Positions 1-12,333 of a stretch of 64,000 nucleotides of DNA are shown in pieces; positions within the stretch are counted from its first letter, which is position 1, and each line of letters begins with the position of its first letter. The position numbers and the translations under genes are program-made. The notes under the pieces were generated by a model. The model searched no databases, was not told the DNA's origin, and was given only the letters and a program-made list of their open reading frames with translations. The stretch spans positions 842,591 through 906,590 of the forward strand of contig NW_025064881.1 in assembly GCF_019112545.1 (NCBI RefSeq), in the 5' to 3' direction. This stretch comes from Guyanagaster necrorhizus (lineage: Eukaryota; Basidiomycota; Agaricomycetes; Agaricales; Physalacriaceae).

Positions 1-1240
1 TTTTCTGAAAATTTTCTGGTTGGGCAGGTGGTTTTGATATGTTTGGAGCTGAGGTAGACCTTGTCTCCTACTGTGAATGGGGGTGCCAGAATCCAATGCT
101 TATCTGCTTGGATCTTGTAGTGAGACTGAGCTTTAGAAATTTCATCCTTCAGTAATTGATGAAGTTCGTCAAGATTGACTGCAAAATCTCAGGCCCAGAC
201 AGAGGTGATGTCCCTTTCAGGGTGAACAGTGATGTTGGGGTGGTAACCCTTGTTGGCAAAAAATGAGGAAATTCCAGTGAACATGTTAGAAGCATTATTG
301 TAGGCAAATTCAGCAATAGATAGAAGAGTGTCCCAGTTGTCCTGTTAGTAGAAGCAGTAGATACAGATGTACTGTTCCAGAGTTTGGTTTGCCTGTTTGG
401 TTTGTCCGTCAGCCTCTGGATGGTAATCAGAGGTAAGATGGAGCTCCATGTCAAGGGCCATGGCTAAGGCATGAGTAAATTGGGAGACAAATTCAGAGCC
501 ATGGTCAGATGTGATGTAACTGGATACCCCATGTTTGGAGAATATATGGATAAGGAAAAGTTGGGTGAGCTCCACAGAGTTAATGGTGTCATGAGTGGAA
601 ATGAAGATGGCTTGCTTGCTAGCTTGGTCTATGACTACTAAGATGGTGGTGAATCTGTTGGAGTCCAGTAGTTGTTCAATGAAGTCTATAGAAATGGAAT
701 CCCATGGCCATTCAGGAACTGGCAGAGGTTTCAGTAACCCATAGGGATGGTGTCTAGGTGCCTTATTGTGTCCACAAACTGTGCAGGACTTAACATAGTA
801 TCAGACGTATTCACACATCTTTGGCCAGATATAGTTCTGCTAGACTAGTTCCAATGTCCAGTTTTGACCAAAGTGGCCTGCCAAGATGTGGTCATGATTG
901 TTTTGTAGTATATGGAGATGGAGATCTCTGGACTCCAGGATATAGATGTGGCCTTCAAAGCAGAGGATATCTGATTCATCAATGGACCACTGAGAGGAGG
1001 AGGATTCCAAAGTGGCCTTAGCCTGATGGAGGCTGTTGGAGAATATAGAGTCAGAAGATTGTGCTTATTTGATATCAATGTGGAGCTTGTCAATGTCCAT
1101 GATGGCACTGGCTCAGAGAGTAGAGCCTTCAAGGTAGGTTGCACAGAGTGATGCAGAAAGTTGTTTTTGAGTGAACATGGATCAGAAGTTGTGGAGGTTG
1201 ACTTGGGCATATTAGCTATCCCCCTCTTTAGGGTAGACAT
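1..1240 (-). pseudogene. Ty3/gypsy integrase, partial at the left edge
   Basis: The catalytic core is readable at 345-575: TSDHGSEFVSQF (second Asp) and a later SDYHPEADGQTKQANQ with the catalytic Glu region. The segment at about 20-85 reads DKVYLSSKHIKTTCPTRKFS, the C-terminal DNA-binding part of gypsy integrases. The N-terminal zinc-binding part (845-1240) is badly degraded. The gene runs off the window. Confidence 0.85.
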
Positions 1241-1244
1241 CCCA

Positions 1245-2640
1245 TCATCTAGTGAGTGCATCTGGTTTTCCACCAAGTTTTTCAGGGCAGAAACATATTA
1301 CTAGATTGAACTGGGATAGGTATTCAGACCAGCAGACTTGTCTGAGGGTTAGAATCTTAGTGGTGGCGAAGTATTCAAGATTCTTGTGGTCTGTTATGAC
1401 ATCGATAGAGTCCACAGAGCCTTCAAGGTAGTGCCACCAATGGTTAAAAGCTTCAAAAATGGCCAGGAGCTTCTTGTCATGTGTGTCATAGTTGAGCTCA
1501 GCATTGTGGAGGCTTTGGGAGTGGAACGCAATCAGGTGAATTTCACCATCTTCAAGGTAGATGAAGAGGATAGCTGCAATAGTGTAATCAGAGGCATCGG
1601 TTTTTACCACTATCTTTCGATTGGGGATCCAGTGAGTAAGAATAGGAGCATGTGTAAAGGTCTTTTTTAATTCATTGCAGGTGGCTAAGCATTTATCATC
1701 AAATTTCCATGGAGTTCTCCTATGGGTGAGTCATGTAAGAGGAATGACAATGTTGCTATATCCATGTATGAAGCAATGGTAGAAGTTGGCAAAGCCAAGG
1801 AAGGATTAGATGTTCTTAACTTTTTGTGGCACTAGTCAGTCAACAATGGCCTTGACTTTTTCTTCTGACATGCGAAGTCCTTCAGATGATAGGATGTAGT
1901 CTAGATACTCTACAGAGTCCTGGTTGAATTCACATTTGAAGCCCTTGCAGTAGAGTCCATTAGCTCTAAACCTGTGTAGGATCTCTTGAACATGTTTCTG
2001 GTGATCTTCCAGGTTGTTGGAATATATGAGAATGTCGTCGAGGTAGACCACTACTGATATGTCAAGCATGTCAGAGAATATATCATTCACAAATTGTTGG
2101 AATGCCACTGAAGCATTTGTGAGGCTAAAAGATATGATGTGCCATTCAAAGGAACCATAACGGGTCTGGAAGGCTGTTTTCCATTCATCTCCTTTAGCTA
2201 TGCAAACAAGATGGTAGGCATGCTTAAGGTCGAGCTTGGTGTAGATGTGTACAGAGTGGGTGGAGTCGAGGAGATCAGAAATGAGGGGGAGGGAGTAGTG
2301 ATCTTTCTTGGAGATTTTGTTTAGGCCATAGTAGTCAATGCAAAGTCAGAGTTCACTGGTCTTTTTCTTGACAAATAGAACTGGAGCCCTATGTGGAGAG
2401 CGGGATAAAGTAATGAACCCATTGTGCAGATTATCATCAATAAACTCTCATAGGGCCTTGAGTTCAGATTCTGAGAGAGAATAAATAGGGCCAAGTGGTG
2501 GAGATGTTCCTTCCTCAAGGTTGATTTTGAGGTCATACAGCCTGTGTTTAGGTAGCTTTTCGGAGAGGGTATCACTGAAGATATCTGCAAAATTGTGGTA
2601 CTCTACTGGCACTGATGAAAGATCTGCTGGTTCTATAGAT
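1245..2640 (-). pseudogene. Ty3/gypsy reverse transcriptase and RNase H
   Basis: RT motifs can be followed across frames: HYPLPLISDLLD, YTKLDLKHAYH (catalytic Asp) and YLDDILIYS (catalytic DD). RNase H follows with VKTDASDYTIAAIL, the LNYDTHDKKLLAI block and a terminal GGKPDALTR. The stops and frameshifts at roughly 2320, 2140, 1836 and 1610 show it is non-functional. Confidence 0.9.
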
Positions 2641-2989
2641 GCAGCTTTGGCTCCAATATTAGGTAAGGAAGGCTGCAGTGTGAACTGCTGAGTGCCTTCT
2701 TCTGCACTGGCTCAGACAAATGCAGCAGCAGATATGATGGAGATCTTTGGGTGTGCTTTCATAGTAAAAGATTCTGAGAGAGAATAGGAGTAGATGGGTT
2801 CATATGAGAATGGAGTCTGCCAGTTATCTGGAGTCAATTTAGGATGGAATGAAGCCCTAGGAGTTGGACTGATGGAGTCCAGTGGGCACAGAAGTCCTGG
2901 ATTTGAGCTGAGAGGCTTGAAGAGGGGTGGACTATTGTCCTGTAGGTATGAAAGTCTCTGAGATGCAGTAGGAGCCATGGAATTGGTTG

Positions 2990-3467
2990 GAGTGAGGTCT
3001 TAGTAACTTGAGCAGAAAATGATACTGTTCTCAGCCCAGTCAATCAGTGGATTATAGCAGGAGAGCCAGTTGTATCCTAGAACAAGATTGCAAGATGAAT
3101 CCAGAGGAGTGACATAGAAGTCGATAGGGAAGGTGTCTCTAGATGGAAAACAGATGGAGATGGTTGCGACTTGAGATATATGGCTCCTGATAGAACCATC
3201 AAATAATTGAAGTTGCACACTAGAGATGGTTTTAATGGGGATTTCATTGGCAGCTACATACTTAGTGTCAACAAAGCAGTAGCTAGAGCCAGAATCAATA
3301 AGGGCAAGAAAATGTAGGATGATACAAGTTGGGAAACCATCAGGTTTCATAGTAGTTGGTAATTCTGCTGAGAGGGGAATGTGGAAGGAGTGGTTGGAAA
3401 GGGATGTTGCATTGAGAGTGATGACCTCCGGTGTGCGAATAGAGTCAACACAACTCTGAACTCGCAT
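2990..3467 (-). pseudogene. Ty3/gypsy aspartic protease domain
   Basis: Reads [17 protein letters not shown], the retropepsin active-site block with the catalytic Asp in DSG. It ends in [18 protein letters not shown], the conserved C-terminal flap of fungal Ty3 proteases. It would cleave Gag-Pol. The open stretch is intact for 155 codons but is cut off from RT by further stops. Confidence 0.85.
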
Positions 3468-3469
3468 GG

Positions 3470-4918
3470 AGGGAACAGGGTTGCTTCCTAGTTTTTCAAC
3501 TCCATCAGGGCTGGTTCTATGGAAGCAGTGTTGACTTCTGCTGCATGACCCTTAGTGGAGACTGCTGCCTTCCACTTGTTGCAGTCCTTGGTCTTGTATT
3601 TGGCTCCACAGAACATGCAAAGGTTGTTCTGGTGCTAGCAGTCTTTTTCTTCCTGAGTAAGATGGCCATCTTTGCTTAGCTTGTTGGCATAGGGCTTAGG
3701 GGTGGTAGATTTCGGTATGGAGCTGGAGTCTGAGAAAGAAATGTTAGACCCCTTGGATTTGAGATTGAGAGATTTATTGTCCCAGTTTTCACAGGCAATT
3801 TTGGTCTTCTGGGTCCAATAGCAAGCATCAAGTTCTTGGGCAAGGAAGCACATATCATAAAGGTTGTTTGGCTTCCCATGGTATGCCATATCATCCTTGA
3901 TACAGGTGCAGAGGCCATGGTAAAAGGCATGACAGAGAGAGTTGTCTCCATACCCAATTTGTGAAGTGTACTGGTTGAATTGGACTATATACTTCATGAT
4001 CTGATCTCTATCACATATCCGAAGGTGTTTTAATGCATCTTCAGCATCTCTGATAGCATCAAAGAGGCTGAAGTTGCTATGAAGCTCATCTAGGAAAGCT
4101 GCATAGGAGAATTGCCAGGCTGGTGGATTCTGCAGATTGGGGTTAAGAATGTCTGGTTCGAACCAGTTAAGTGTGGTGCTGGCCAGAAATGAAATGGCAT
4201 AGTTAACCTTATTAGCATCTGTTGCAAATGCAGTAGGTCTGTCATTGAAGTTCAACTGAAAGGAGATGATGAAAGTCTTCAGTTTGTGAGGGTCAGAGCC
4301 ATCAAATGGTTCTGGTTCCTTGACTTTGGTGTGGATAGTGGCTGGTTTAGAGTTGTTAAGGGAAGCAGAGACTCCTCATAGCAGGTTCATGAATTCTAGG
4401 AACATGTCCTGCTGGTTTGGATTGTTACTTCCTGTGAGGCCATCAGAGCTGCCTGGGCCATTAGGACCACCTGGTCCTCCTGGTCCACCTAGAAAAGGGT
4501 TTGGTGGATTGTCACCTGGTTCCCATCAGATGGGAGTATGAGTAGAGGTGTCTTCATCTCTGCCCTCTGAGTCTAGGCTGTCTGGATCCCTGTGCATGTT
4601 GCCTAGGGATAAGGGGTTTATTGGGGGATCGGTTCAGGCACTATACATCAGGCTGGTCCATCGGACCCTATTGGTTGGAATGCTAGTGGCATCGAAAGAG
4701 TTAGAGGAGTCATCGTAATTAGGTTGGCAGGCAGTGAAGCTAAAGTGATTGTAGATTTCCCTATGGGAAGGTTGTCCTCCACTGGAGGCTGATCCGAAAA
4801 GGCCTGGTTGTTCCTTTGAGGCAGAGGCTGGAATGTCTTCCATGGAAAACATGTTTAGATGGGTAGGCTGAGTTTGTTCAGGATTGGTTTCTGTGAGTTC
4901 AGTAAATATGGTGGACAT
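3470..4918 (-). pseudogene. Ty3/gypsy Gag, broken
   Basis: Starts at the ATG at 4918. The middle (4255-3635) is a retrotransposon Gag domain with the typical helix pattern around NWFEPDI and the FDELHSNF-like region. It is followed near 3600-3640 by a degenerate zinc knuckle reading LCMFCGAKYKTKDC, in which the expected His is absent (the spacing is one residue short). Stops interrupt it between 4634 and 4255 and near 3635. Gag would form the virus-like particle; this copy cannot. Confidence 0.8.
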
Positions 4919-5482
4919 GATAAAATTTTCAACTCAAAGGTTTAAGTTCGAATATACTGTTAGGAATGTGCCAATCAAGTGGGCTTAAGTGCATGCATGG
5001 AGTCCAGCAGAGTGTGTGGGCATTGATGAAGCTATTGGCAACATCACCCTTGAGTCAGAGCCCAAGGATCTGGATAGATGGAACAGAGTTCTGTCAGGGA
5101 AGTGAACAGGAATATCCTTCAGAGCAGAATCCGATGGATGAGATAGGGAGTAGTTGAGGTGAGTGTGAAGTGTAGATGGCTTATCCAAGTTGATATTTGA
5201 ACTGAGTAGTTACAATGATGTACATGGCTTTATATACTAATGGTAGCTAATTCCAAGTCAGGTTCCATTGGGTTCCAGTGTCAGTATTTGCTACCAAGTT
5301 CGGGGTCTAGATATTACAATGTGAAATATAGATGTGAAATGATAATGATGAAATGAAATTGGTAGGTAATGGGAAGTGGCTGGAGTCTGGTGGGTAGTGT
5401 GATTGGATTCATGGTTGGTTGAGATGACACAGAGGCTGGTGGCATGTGTGTAACAGAGTCAAAACTCACAGTGCTAGCCACA
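4919..5482 (-). promoter_or_regulatory. Probable 5' LTR and leader of the Ty3/gypsy element
   Basis: Upstream of the Gag start on the minus strand lies a TATA box (TATATAAAG, 5228-5236), the expected LTR promoter. Candidate LTR ends are TGTGGC at 5482 and CTAACA at 4958, giving TG...CA termini and about 525 bp. These borders are inferred, since the partner LTR is off the window. Confidence 0.5.
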
Positions 5483-5629
5483 GATCATTGGGTCTTTCTT
5501 CTTACTGCTCCTAGATGATGCTATCTCTACTCAATACTCTACAACTAGCTATGGTATTATACCTCTAGCTGTCTTAGAATATACTTGTCTTAGTGGCATG
5601 TAGAATTGACCCCATTTGAAGTACCATTT

Positions 5630-5752
5630 CTAAGTCCAACTTGGACTTAGTATTTTCCAAGGTGTGGTACTGAACTTTTCTAAGTTCAAACCTGACTTAG
5701 GATTTTTGTCCTTAGGCCATGTTATTTTTACAAAGTCCAATTTGGACTTAGT
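5630..5752. repeat. Three spaced 21-bp palindromes
   Basis: The unit CTAAGTCCAACTTGGACTTAG (5630-5650) is a perfect inverted repeat around one central base. Two imperfect versions follow at 5680-5700 and 5732-5752, so the spacing is about 50 bp. Nothing codes here. It could be a decayed terminal-repeat or binding-site array; its function is unknown. Confidence 0.6.
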
Positions 5753-5929
5753 ATTAGTGACTAGTATGACTATCAGCTCAGAGTCTCAGCCATAGTCCTC
5801 TACTGGCTAATGATCCTCAGTTACTAGCATATTCTAGTGTGTTATGTAGAATTTGCAAATTATAGGGCTGGACATGTAGCCTGCATATCACCAGGTTTAT
5901 TTCTCCTTTGGGCAGTCCTATGATAGGTG

Positions 5930-8737
5930 TTTTTTTTTATCCATAGTTGAAGCACTTTTCTTTCTTCTTAAGCTGATCAATGTCTATTGGCTTACTACTT
6001 CCAGTGTACATCATGCTGGTATCTGTCTTCTGGATTCTGTATGTGAGAATACTGAAAGTCATAGTGCTAGTCTTGGCAGTGTGGGTCTAATTGCTGGGCT
6101 TCATGTTCTGTGTCTGATGAGGCTGCTGATCAGTTCACAGATTAGCACTTTCTGCCTTCTATCACTGCCATTTTTTATTTATTTCTGTAATCCTCATCTT
6201 CCACTCATCATACCCTTTCAGCATGTTCATTCTGATGTCTGAGATCATCTTGATATAGAAGGAAGGTGCTCTAAGTTTGAGCATCTCAACTATCCTTCTG
6301 TCATTGTTGATATCTTCTCAGATTCTGGCCAATGTCCTGAGCCATTCTAATTCATTGAAGTACTTGCTGATGATCTTGTTGCCCATTTCAAGTTCTTTCA
6401 TCTTATTCTTGTGAACCTTCTGTACTACAGGGTCAATGAATTTGTTGTGGAGCATTTGTTTAAAGACCAGCTAATATGGCAGCCAATGGTGCTGTCTGAT
6501 GATAGAATAAAAAGAGGAGGAAATTAGTATTCACTATATCTTGGCTTTGTCCTCAAGGTAAGAGGCAACAAAGATGATCTTATAGATATAAACCTTAAGA
6601 TAAATAGTACCTCAAAGTATTGTTCACAATTGATGAGAAACTGGTTGATGTCATCTGATATGTCTTTAAAGAGGCAAGACTTTTGGAGAAGATTGGATTT
6701 GCACTGAATAAGAGCAGCATTAGAGAGAAGTGCCTCCATCAGGTTTGGGTATTCACTAAAGAGTGGATGCTACCATTTGGCAGGCAGTCCTGGAAATGAA
6801 TGAAGAGAGTTATTATCTGCAACTGGGCTCCCTATAGGTCCTGCTTCTTTCCATACAATGATTCTGTTTCTTACAGTGAATCTAAGTTTCACTGCTTCTA
6901 GGTTATCTACTTTGGAGGCCTTGCCACTAGTGCTGGCTTTGTCTGATAGTGGCTAGGTGCCAAAAAGTCAGCTTCTCCTGCCAACCCAAGGGTTTTGGAA
7001 CTCAGTGGTTCAGCTGGTCAGCTAGAATCAGGATCAGATGAGCCAGCTGGCAGAGCTTTGAATTGAGAGCATTAAGTATGTATATTGTATTCTAGTATTT
7101 CAGATAGATAGAGCTGTGTAGACAGCTTGTTTTAGCACAATCAAGGAGGTCCACAGCATGAGTTTGATCTTGTACTTAGACTTGTATGCTAGAAGCTCCT
7201 CTAGTTAGTCTTCAGGTTGTGTTCTGTTATAAATAAAAACTGCTTGTTTAGTTGCAGCATACTATAAAATATCTCTTTTTTCAATATTGTTTATGGCTGT
7301 ATACTCTTGCCCCAGAGATGACATTAGCCAACTAATGTCTCTTCATAGAGTTGCTGTCTCCTCCTGATACAGCTATAGGTACTTTTTTTTCTGCTCTCAC
7401 CAGATTTCTTTCTCCAGTGCTTCTTCATTTATATCCTCCTGTGTGTATTCTATAAACTTGCTCCATCTAAGTAGAATGTTCTTCTCATCCCCTTCATCTC
7501 TATCATCCATCTCCTCCTTGCTGTCCTTAGTAGAGAAGTTGCTGGGCTGATCATAGATGGATGGAGCATAAAGCTTGATTGTTGCAGAGAAACTGGTCTT
7601 TGTTTCAGATACTAGGTCTGGCAATGTTGGAACTGATTCTAACCTCAGGGTCTCCTCAGTGATTGTTATGTGTTTTTTATTCCTCCAGTTCATGGTGATA
7701 TCAGTGGAAGTTTCAGTAGAAGAACAGATTAAGGAATAATCCTGCAATCCTTCCTCCAAGAAACCTTTAGATGCTGTGGTCACTGATATAGATGTCAGGA
7801 GGGATCCAAAGTCTATAGGCATCAAGAATGGATCCAGCATCTGAGAGAATAGTATCTGTATTGAGGGCACTAAAATGTCTAGAGGGAGAGAAATAAGTAT
7901 CTCACTGAGCTACTTCATTCAGAGTGATGGCTTCTGCAGGTCTGATCCAGAGGTCTATTTCTGTTGTGCTAGGCTTTCAGAAGAGAGAGCCTGAGGTTTC
8001 TGTTTAGAGACCATACCATATTGAGGAGCTAAATTCCTAGATGGTAGCCTTGAGCTTGCATTGGTGATGTCAGTATTGAGCATCATATGGAGCCTCCTTG
8101 TACTTATTCTGTGCTTAGACCACTGTATACTTGGCAGTGGCACTGGCTGTTTCTGTTTTATTATGTTCAGGCCATGGGACCTGTTTAAATTCTCTGTGCT
8201 TTAGATGCCTGTGAAGAGGGAGTGGCTCTCTTGGAGTATTATTGTTGCTGTCACTGAGATCCATAAGTTCTGTCTCCCTAATGCTGATATGAATGGAGAG
8301 GATGGGGCTCTCTTCTGGGGTTACATAAAGAGAGTCATATCTGGAGTCTGAGGATGCATGTCAGAAGCCTGGAGCCACTCTAGTGGCATCAAGAGAGTCC
8401 CTGGCATAGTCTCCAACTCTGTGCTCTGATGAGGCAGTAGAAGGGTCAGAGAATGGCTCAGCATCAAAAAAGTCATCAGGAATGTCCTCATCCTCATGAT
8501 CAGAGACTGGAGGGAAGGGTGTTGGCTATATCCATGTGTTTCTAAATCCAGTGTGCTGAGTGTGGCTGTTTTTGCTGTTAGATCATCAGGGTTCTAGAGG
8601 GTATTAGTGTCTTCCTTCTTCAACATCTCATGAATCCAAGCTGCTAGGCTGGGCTTCAGGTATGGGTCCAAACATAGGCTGGAAAGAGGCTCAGACAGAG
8701 AGAGAGATGTCATGGAAGGAGAGGTCAGATGTGACAT
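5930..8737 (-). pseudogene. Second gypsy-like Gag remnant
   Basis: A long, stop-riddled Gag-like reading on the minus strand starts at ATG 8737 (MSHLTSPSMTSLSLSEP). An acidic region (7397-7870) follows, then a capsid-like block at 6524-6739 with INQFLINCEQYFEV. Near 6240-6420 comes a helix-rich block with KIISKYFNELEWLRTL. Near 5935-5955 is a zinc-knuckle trace, CFNYG...HLS.DC, with the second Cys now Tyr. No pol follows, so it is truncated or interrupted by the neighbouring element. Assignment rests on Gag-like blocks only, so family placement is tentative. Confidence 0.55.
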
Positions 8738-8879
8738 TTTGTAGAATTTGCTGTACTTATTTAAATATGTGGTAGTATCTAACTATCCAAGTGATTACTG
8801 ATTGGCATTCTCAACAAAGCTGTATAATAGTGAGAAGCCCAAGAAGAGTTCCTATAATCAAAGCTAGAAGCTTAAAGAA

Positions 8880-9278
8880 GTTGTCAGTGAGATCAGAAGT
8901 TGATGTAGTTGATGGTGGCTTTCAGTTTCTTTTACACTAGTGTGCATAAAGAAAGAAAAGCAGATGCTCATCAGAGGAGAACTTAGCAGATATATTCACT
9001 AAAGGCCTACCAAGACCATTACATGAGTATCTATCTGCAGGTATTCTAGGAACTCAGAATTGAGAGGGAGTGTTAGGATAGCAATCCTGAGCAAGTGTGA
9101 GAATGTACTTGAAGATATGATGCCAGTCAGTGGCAGCTGACTTGGATCATGATCTAGACTTATTTAGTATCTTGTAGAAAGATCTCAAAGTAATACAAAA
9201 TATATTTAAGTAGAATGTCTCTCTCTTGAGAGGCCAATTCTAATCCTCTGTACATTACTCTACTCTCTACTTACAACA
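8880..9278 (+). mobile_element. Ty1/copia 3' end with its LTR, plus strand
   Basis: The plus strand reads SEENLADIFTKGLPRPLHEY, the hallmark C-terminus of copia RNase H, ending in a stop at about 9058. A purine-rich tract (GAGAGGGAG, 9062-9070) follows, then the LTR. There is no primer-binding site after the LTR, so this is a 3' LTR. Sequence upstream of about 8880 does not continue into copia, so only the tail of this copy remains. Confidence 0.8.
9071..9278 (+). repeat. Copia LTR, plus orientation (208 bp)
   Basis: Begins TGTTAGGATAGC and ends ACTTACAACA. It is an inverted copy of the segment 14217-14424, with 13 differences counted by eye, all transitions. Neither copy contains a CpG. Confidence 0.9.
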
Positions 9279-10447
9279 GATGTACCTCAGTCTTGAGCTA
9301 AGGTTTAATACATCTGCTAAACTCTCTGACTATCTGGTGTGAATACTCTTGCCACAATGGCAGACTATATCTACCAGCCACAATCCTTCATCCCTATCTG
9401 TGAAATCCTTATTGCTTATCTTGTCATTCTCATTATACTTTTATATCAAAATCAGACTCAGACTTGGAACCTAGAATTGGACTCTGGCAGAAGCAGTGCT
9501 AGATATTTGTGATTGTTTAATAGAGGTCTAACAATTAGCTTAAGACTTTACACACTCTGGTCTGATAGCACTTTGCTAAGAACTAGCATATGAAACTTAC
9601 ACTTGGAAATATCATTGCCACCTCTATTGCAGGTGCTTGTCTGTTCATTGCAGTAATCAGAATTATTAGATACCATATCATATGGTTACTGAGAGAATGA
9701 AGAAAAAGAAAGAGAGAACTGAAGGAGTAGCAGAGCTGATGAAGAGTGGATTTTCTCTGTTGAGCTCTCCAACCAGCATTCTATGTACTTCTGAGTTGGA
9801 AGAGCATTATCATCTGGCCATTGGCCTCAGAATCTACAGACACCAGTGGCACAGATTACATCATCTAATCTCCAGGATCTAGAAGTATACAAAGTGGAAG
9901 AGAAGAAGTTAAACTCCTCTCTCTTGTCATCTGATTGACCATCTCTGATAAGAGAGAGTCAATGCATACAGCCTCAGCAAGCCTCAGTCCACTGAATCAG
10001 GAACAGTAGACCCATATAAGCCAGGCAGGAGATATGAATACATTCTCAACTGGTGAACCTGTATAGCAGAAGAATCTACCTGGATATTACTGACAGCTCA
10101 GAGAGTGGCAAATGGCAGACACCTGCTGGTTAGACACCAGCAAAGGACTCTGATATTTTGCACTGCCAGAGCATGCTAAGGATCTAATGGACAGAGCATG
10201 GGCAGAAACTAGGATAGCAGAAGTAGTACAGAATACTAAGAAGCATTGGAAACCCTCATTTTCTTCTTCTTACTATGTGCCTGTTATGATTTTTCTATTT
10301 TTCTTTTCTGATTAACTCCTATTTATGCTTAGTCAGGCATCTAGACCAGTGCTTAAGACCATGAGACAGGCTTAGTCACCATAATAAGCTGAGTCTACCA
10401 TTGTCCTCTGACAACAATGATGCCTCTCAACAATGAACAATACTCTT
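9279..10447. other. Stretch without a recognisable gene
   Basis: AT-rich, CpG-poor sequence between the two copia pieces. Short open frames exist (e.g. plus strand 9682-9882) but none matches a family I know. The missing 3' LTR of the minus-strand copia would be expected here and is not present. It is probably decayed transposon or filler DNA. Confidence 0.5.
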
Positions 10448-11577
10448 TTATAGGTAGTTATGATGCTCAAGAATGATGAGTACTATAGTCATAGAACATA
10501 CAATTAGTAGAGATATATTTATCTTATAGACAAACAGTATATAAGTAGCATAGCTCTTGCTGTATATCTCCAGCTTTGAGCTAAAGTTTATTCTTACCAC
10601 TTTATCTTGAGTCAACTGTTTATTGGCCTTGAAGCTTTTGATCAACAAGCATATATAAGTGAACTCTGATGCTTCTTCCCAGTCTGAGTCTGAATAAGGT
10701 ATCAGCTCATCCATAGTCCCTTCATATATGATTCCAAAGTCTAAAGTTCTCTTCAGATAGTGGAAAACTCACTTCATGGGTCTTCTGTCAGAATTTTCTC
10801 TAGCTGTACATTTGGGTCCATAGGCATTTTGACTGGTTTGCAGTCATTCATGCCCATTCACTCAAGTACTTTGAGAATATATGCCTTCTGGGATAGAGTG
10901 ATAGTGCTCTTATCCCAATTCCTGTCTATCTTTATGCCTAATATATATTGAATCTCCTTGATATCTGTGACATTTAGCTTCTTCTTAAGCTCTTCTTTTA
11001 TTTTAGATATAGTTTCATCATCTGGGGCAAGTAATGTCATGTCATCAACATGTACAGCTATGATTATGAGACCAGAACTCATTTGTCTGATGTACACACA
11101 TTGATCACTGATCAATCTGATGTATCCAAGTCCTAAAAATATAGCATTTAATTTGTCATTCCAAACTCAGCCAGATTGCTTAAGTCCATACAATGTTAAT
11201 TTGAGGTGTGCTGCTTTTCCACTCCCATCTGAATATTCAGGTGGCTGTGCCATGTAAATGGATTCATTGAGTTTACCATTTAAGTAAGCTCCAACAATGT
11301 CTATTCCATGAATGATTAGGTTTCTTTGAGCAGCAATTGCTATAAGTAGGCAGAATGTGCCCAGCCTGACAACTGGTGTATAGGTCTCAAAGAAATCAAT
11401 GCCAGATACCTGTGAAAATTCTTTTGCAACAAGTCTGATCTTGTATCTGGTGATTTTCCCATCACCATCTCTTTTCAATCTGTAAATCCACTTGCAATCC
11501 ACAAGTGATCTATCTTTGGGTAATTCTTCCAGCTGCCATATGCCTAGGGAAGTCAATAGATTGTATTCTTCATCCAT
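10448..11577 (-). pseudogene. Copia reverse transcriptase and partial RNase H
   Basis: RT begins near MDEEYNLLTSLGIWQLEELP and holds RLVAKEFSQVSGIDFFETY, then HGIDIVGAYLNGKL, then HVDDMTLLAPDD with the catalytic DD. RNase H begins at YSDSDWEE (about 10,690) and then decays. The frame breaks at about 11,160 and 10,850. Confidence 0.88.
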
Positions 11578-12333
11578 TGCTTTCTTTCAATGATGCCAGT
11601 CTGGCCTTATTTTGGCTTCTTCAAGGCTTAATGGCTCATCACTGAGGTTGTCTGCAGTTTCTCCAATGCATGCATAGTCTATTGCAATATTTATAGCTTC
11701 TAAAGATGATTCTTCTGAGGTATGCTATTGTTCCAATGTTTTCACAGCTCATACACTTGGATTATAAAGTGTCCAGTAACTCAGTTGAGTCTTTGATGCA
11801 ATCTGGACCAATTTGTTGCATGGCTTAATCACTTTTCCATGTCATATTGGGAACTTTGATTTGATCAATGACACATCAGGGGCTGTTTCCCCTTTTAGTT
11901 CAGCATTTCTGGCATCCACAGAATTATCTGAAATACCATCATTTCCATCCAGAGTCTGCTCAACTTTGCTCTCTGACTCTCCCTCGAGTGACAAAGGGTG
12001 AGAGACTACATAGTCAGTGTCTATAGGCTCTGTAGTATTGCTTTCAGAGAATATAACATTTCTTGAGGTCTGAATCTGCCTAGTTTGAGGGTTATAATAT
12101 CTCCAGGCTCTGGATTTATTTGTAAGACCTGTGAAAATGAATTTCCTTGACTTTGGGTCCAGTTTTGACCTTTTGTTATCTTGCTGCAACACTCAGCACT
12201 TTACTCCAAATTTCTGAAGTGCTGAAATATCTGATTTTGTGCCCTGAAACACTTCTTCTGAGGTTAGATCATTTTTGATAGCCCTGATTGGTGATCAGTT
12301 CTTCAGGTATGTGGCATATGCCACTGCCTCAGG

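Larger units (their letters stand above)
1..5482 (-). mobile_element. Ty3/gypsy LTR retrotransposon, decayed, cut by the left window edge
   Basis: The minus strand carries Gag, aspartic protease, reverse transcriptase, RNase H and integrase in that order, which is the Ty3/gypsy order (integrase last). The left end runs off the window inside the integrase C-terminus, so the 3' LTR is not visible. All frames are broken by stops and shifts, so the copy is dead. The sequence is CpG-poor like everything up to about 17.9 kb. The 5' LTR limits are tentative because there is no second LTR to compare with. No chromodomain can be confirmed because that part lies outside the window. Confidence 0.9.
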
